Shown in pieces: positions 3,681 through 5,861 of a stretch of 5,861 bases of DNA. Both the position numbers and the translations under genes were made by a program. This stretch comes from Gammaproteobacteria bacterium (lineage in GTDB: Bacteria > Pseudomonadota > Gammaproteobacteria > GCA-001735895), in assembly GCA_024763185.1 (NCBI GenBank), contig JANTFY010000156.1:1-5861 (forward strand), written 5' to 3'. How positions within the stretch are numbered: position 1 is the stretch's first letter; each line of letters starts with the position of its first letter. The notes below the pieces were generated by a model. The model did no database searches. It worked only from the letters and a program-made list of their open reading frames with translations, and was not told where the DNA came from.

Positions 3681-5861
3681 TTATTTTTTGTTGAGAATGG
3701 CGCGGGTTGATTCGATTCGCCCCTGGCGCTGATAGCTGATGGTGATTTGCTGACCGGGTTGCAGTGTTTTCAACACTTTCGACAGGTCACCTAATCCCTG
3801 AATCTCTTGATCATTGATTCTGGTGATGATGTCAAGTTTGCGCAGCCCGGCCTTGTCTGCCGCTGAACCTTGCATCACACCATCGAGACGGTAGCCGTTA
3901 CCCTCGTAGCTAAAATCGGGAATAGAGCCGAGGCTGACCTGGCGTTTTGGGGTCGGTTTGCCCGTTGTGTTGCCCGGCTTTGATAGCCGGCTGTTCAACG
4001 GGGTTTCGCGCGCGGCCAGGTATTCGATAACCTGCTGGCTTACCCGGGCTATGTTCAACAAGCCTTCACTGTCGATTTTATCGGCGCTATCACCGGGGCG
4101 ATGGTAGTCGGCGTGGGCACCTGAAAACAGTTGAATGGCGGGTACCCCGGCCTCGTGAAAGCTGATCTGGTCGCTGGCGTCCAGTGCTTCGCGCACCGTG
4201 CTGCTTTCAATGCCGGTCACGAAACCGATACCGCGCAGGATGTGCGGCCATTCGCTGGCCGATTCCGCACCCAGCACCAGGATTTTTTTATTATTCAGTC
4301 GGCCGACCGTATCCAGGTTGAGCATGCCGATGGTATTTTTGACAGGGAATCGTTGTTGTTGAACAAAGTGCTTTGAGCCGAGCCTGCCGGCTTCCTCGCC
4401 ACTAAAAGCGACGAACACCAGGGTTCGATCGGGTTTGAATGACTGGCCCAGTACGCGTGCCAGTTCGAGTAAAACAGCGATACCGCTGGCATTGTCGTCG
4501 GCTCCGGGATGGACCTTTCCCTTGTTTTCTTCTCTCGCATCAGGCCAGCCGCGGCCGAGGTGATCGTAATGGGCGCCGATGACAACGCTCTGGTTTTTTA
4601 ATACGGGGTGCTGACCGGGCAGGATACCGATCACGTTTTTCAGGGTCGCCTGCTTTTGAGGATCGCCGCCGTGGGCTGTGAAATGCTGGAAATAATCATT
4701 GACACTGTCACCACCCGGTTGCAGGCCGGCATCTTGAAAATGTTGGGCAATGAGTTTTGCTGACTTTTCGAGCCCGGGTGTAGCGAAGCCGCGTCCCTGC
4801 AGGGATTGATGACTCAGCTTTTGCACGATATTCAACATGCGCTCGCGGTCAAATTGGGAAGATGGCTCGATCAGGGCTTTTTCTTTTTGCAGGCTTGCGC
4901 TGGCCGTGCCGGGTTCAAATAAAACGCTCAAGGGTGAGTTGGCTACTGTCCAGCGACCTTTAAGATTATTTACCGGCTCGCTACCGCTAAACGCCAGGTA
5001 ACTGTACTTGTGGTAATGCGGCAGTTTACGTGCCAGGCCGGCTAAGGCGTCCGCGCGATCGCTGGCGATCAGGGCGCGGGCGTATTGGCCTTTTTCTCCG
5101 AAGCGCGTGGTCACGGCGATGGAGGTGTTTTTCAGCGCGGTCGACGAGCTTTCGATGAGCAGGCTGTTGTTGTTAAAGTGGATGTCATGTCTCGCCAGGT
5201 CTTTTTTAAGCTGTTTGGTAAAACGATTGTTCCAGCCCAGCACCGTGACGGACTGGTCTGTGGGCAACTGACTGATACGATCGTCCCACTCGATATTGAC
5301 CTGCTCAGGACCCATCAGCTTCATTTGTTTTGCAAACGTTATCCAGGCTTTTTTCAGCTCCGGTTTTGCCGCACTGGGCAACACCACCAGTAGGGTTTTG
5401 GAACCGAACAAGCGGGTAAAAGCGGGCGGGGTTTCTTCGATGTCCAGCTTGCGGAACACATCAAAGGCGGGGTCGATGTCGATGCGCAGGGGGCGGGCGG
5501 ACAATTGCAGGGAGTAATTCTGCTGTTTGTCGTTCATGGTTAATACCATTTGTCTGGCTTTGTTGTGCGCCTGCAGGGTCAGCGCAATGGGAATATCCAG
5601 CTGATAGGCCTTGCCGGGTTGGGTTTGTTGCAGTGTAAAAGACAGTTGGTAAGAGTCGTTTTGTTGTTCAACCCTGGCGCCACTGATCTTCAGTTGCGGC
5701 GCGCCCGTGCGTTTTACCCATTGTTCAAAAAAAAGGCTTAGATTTTGCCCCGATTGTTGTTCGAAAACCTGCCTAAGGTCATCAAACGAGGCGACCTTGA
5801 GCCGGTAGTCTGTATAAAACCGGCGCAGGGACTGCTTAAAGGTTTCATCACCCAGTTTCAT
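3681..5861 (-). CDS. M1/M28 metallopeptidase with PDZ domain, 5' end outside the window
   Basis: A 726-residue 3' part of a larger gene. The Met at the very window edge is probably internal, because residues 1-55 (GDETFKQSLRRFYTDYR to FFEQWVKRTGAPQL) match the end of an M1 aminopeptidase catalytic region whose HEXXH zinc motif would lie upstream, outside the window. Residues 60-130 look like the following beta domain, and 150-310 is a linker domain I do not recognise. Residues 345-615 are a complete M28 zinc peptidase: His431 (GAHYDHLG), Asp455 (GADDNASG), Glu489/Glu490 (SGEEAG), Asp517 (NLDTVGR) and His587 (DYHRPGD) supply the catalytic base and the two-zinc site. Residues 645-722 form a PDZ domain (AGLRKLDIITRIND) ending at the stop. 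It is probably exported and acts as an aminopeptidase on peptides in the periplasm or outside; the signal peptide would be upstream. It is separated from the next gene by 289 nt containing a strong promoter, so it is probably not functionally linked. Confidence 0.85.
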   Translation of the reverse strand: MKLGDETFKQSLRRFYTDYRLKVASFDDLRQVFEQQSGQNLSLFFEQWVKRTGAPQLKISGARVEQQNDSYQLSFTLQQTQPGKAYQLDIPIALTLQAHNKARQMVLTMNDKQQNYSLQLSARPLRIDIDPAFDVFRKLDIEETPPAFTRLFGSKTLLVVLPSAAKPELKKAWITFAKQMKLMGPEQVNIEWDDRISQLPTDQSVTVLGWNNRFTKQLKKDLARHDIHFNNNSLLIESSSTALKNTSIAVTTRFGEKGQYARALIASDRADALAGLARKLPHYHKYSYLAFSGSEPVNNLKGRWTVANSPLSVLFEPGTASASLQKEKALIEPSSQFDRERMLNIVQKLSHQSLQGRGFATPGLEKSAKLIAQHFQDAGLQPGGDSVNDYFQHFTAHGGDPQKQATLKNVIGILPGQHPVLKNQSVVIGAHYDHLGRGWPDAREENKGKVHPGADDNASGIAVLLELARVLGQSFKPDRTLVFVAFSGEEAGRLGSKHFVQQQRFPVKNTIGMLNLDTVGRLNNKKILVLGAESASEWPHILRGIGFVTGIESSTVREALDASDQISFHEAGVPAIQLFSGAHADYHRPGDSADKIDSEGLLNIARVSQQVIEYLAARETPLNSRLSKPGNTTGKPTPKRQVSLGSIPDFSYEGNGYRLDGVMQGSAADKAGLRKLDIITRINDQEIQGLGDLSKVLKTLQPGQQITISYQRQGRIESTRAILNKK

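Overview
The window looks like part of a gammaproteobacterial chromosome, probably a marine or sulfur-cycling lineage. This is judged from protein style only (a FccB-type flavoprotein, a DUF6502 protein, an M1/M28/PDZ peptidase) and from moderate base composition with AT-rich intergenic stretches. It is not a taxonomic proof. All real genes lie on the minus strand, so the biological reading order runs from high to low coordinates. I see no tRNA, rRNA, CRISPR array, insertion sequence or phage gene.

In transcription order: (1) 5861-3681 is the 3' part of a large exported metallopeptidase, with the tail of an M1 aminopeptidase-like region, then a complete M28 zinc peptidase domain, then a C-terminal PDZ domain. 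Its true start lies beyond the window. (2) 3680-3392 is a non-coding spacer. It holds a possible terminator for the peptidase, an 8-bp-arm inverted repeat, and a strong sigma70-type promoter (TTGACA, 16 bp, TATATT) overlaid by two related 14-bp palindromes spaced 27 bp apart. (3) 3391-2303 is an unusual lipoprotein: an N-terminal beta-rich domain, a run of Asp-rich thrombospondin type 3 (calcium-binding) repeats with 13-residue periodicity, an extremely acidic linker, and a C-terminal single-heme cytochrome c domain. (4) 2244-961 is a Tat-exported flavoprotein of the flavocytochrome c sulfide dehydrogenase (FccB) type, with the covalent-FAD cysteine and both redox cysteines in place. (5) 898-83 is a DUF6502 protein with a helix-turn-helix-like N-terminal half. 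(6) 83-1 is the start of another gene, translationally coupled to DUF6502 through a TAATG overlap, whose first residues look like a lipoprotein signal peptide.

The four genes from 3391 downward have short gaps (58 nt, 62 nt, then a 1-nt overlap), good ribosome binding sites and no internal terminator that I can see, so they probably form one operon from the promoter near 3445-3479. My working model is an envelope electron-transfer pair. The flavoprotein would oxidise sulfide or a related sulfur compound and pass electrons to the heme of the membrane-anchored, calcium-binding cytochrome. Expression would be controlled by an unidentified dimeric regulator at the twin palindromes. The DUF6502 protein and the coupled lipoprotein are of unknown function. 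The substrate and the regulator are inferences. The domain content, the cysteines and heme motif, and the promoter/operator layout are read directly from the sequence.
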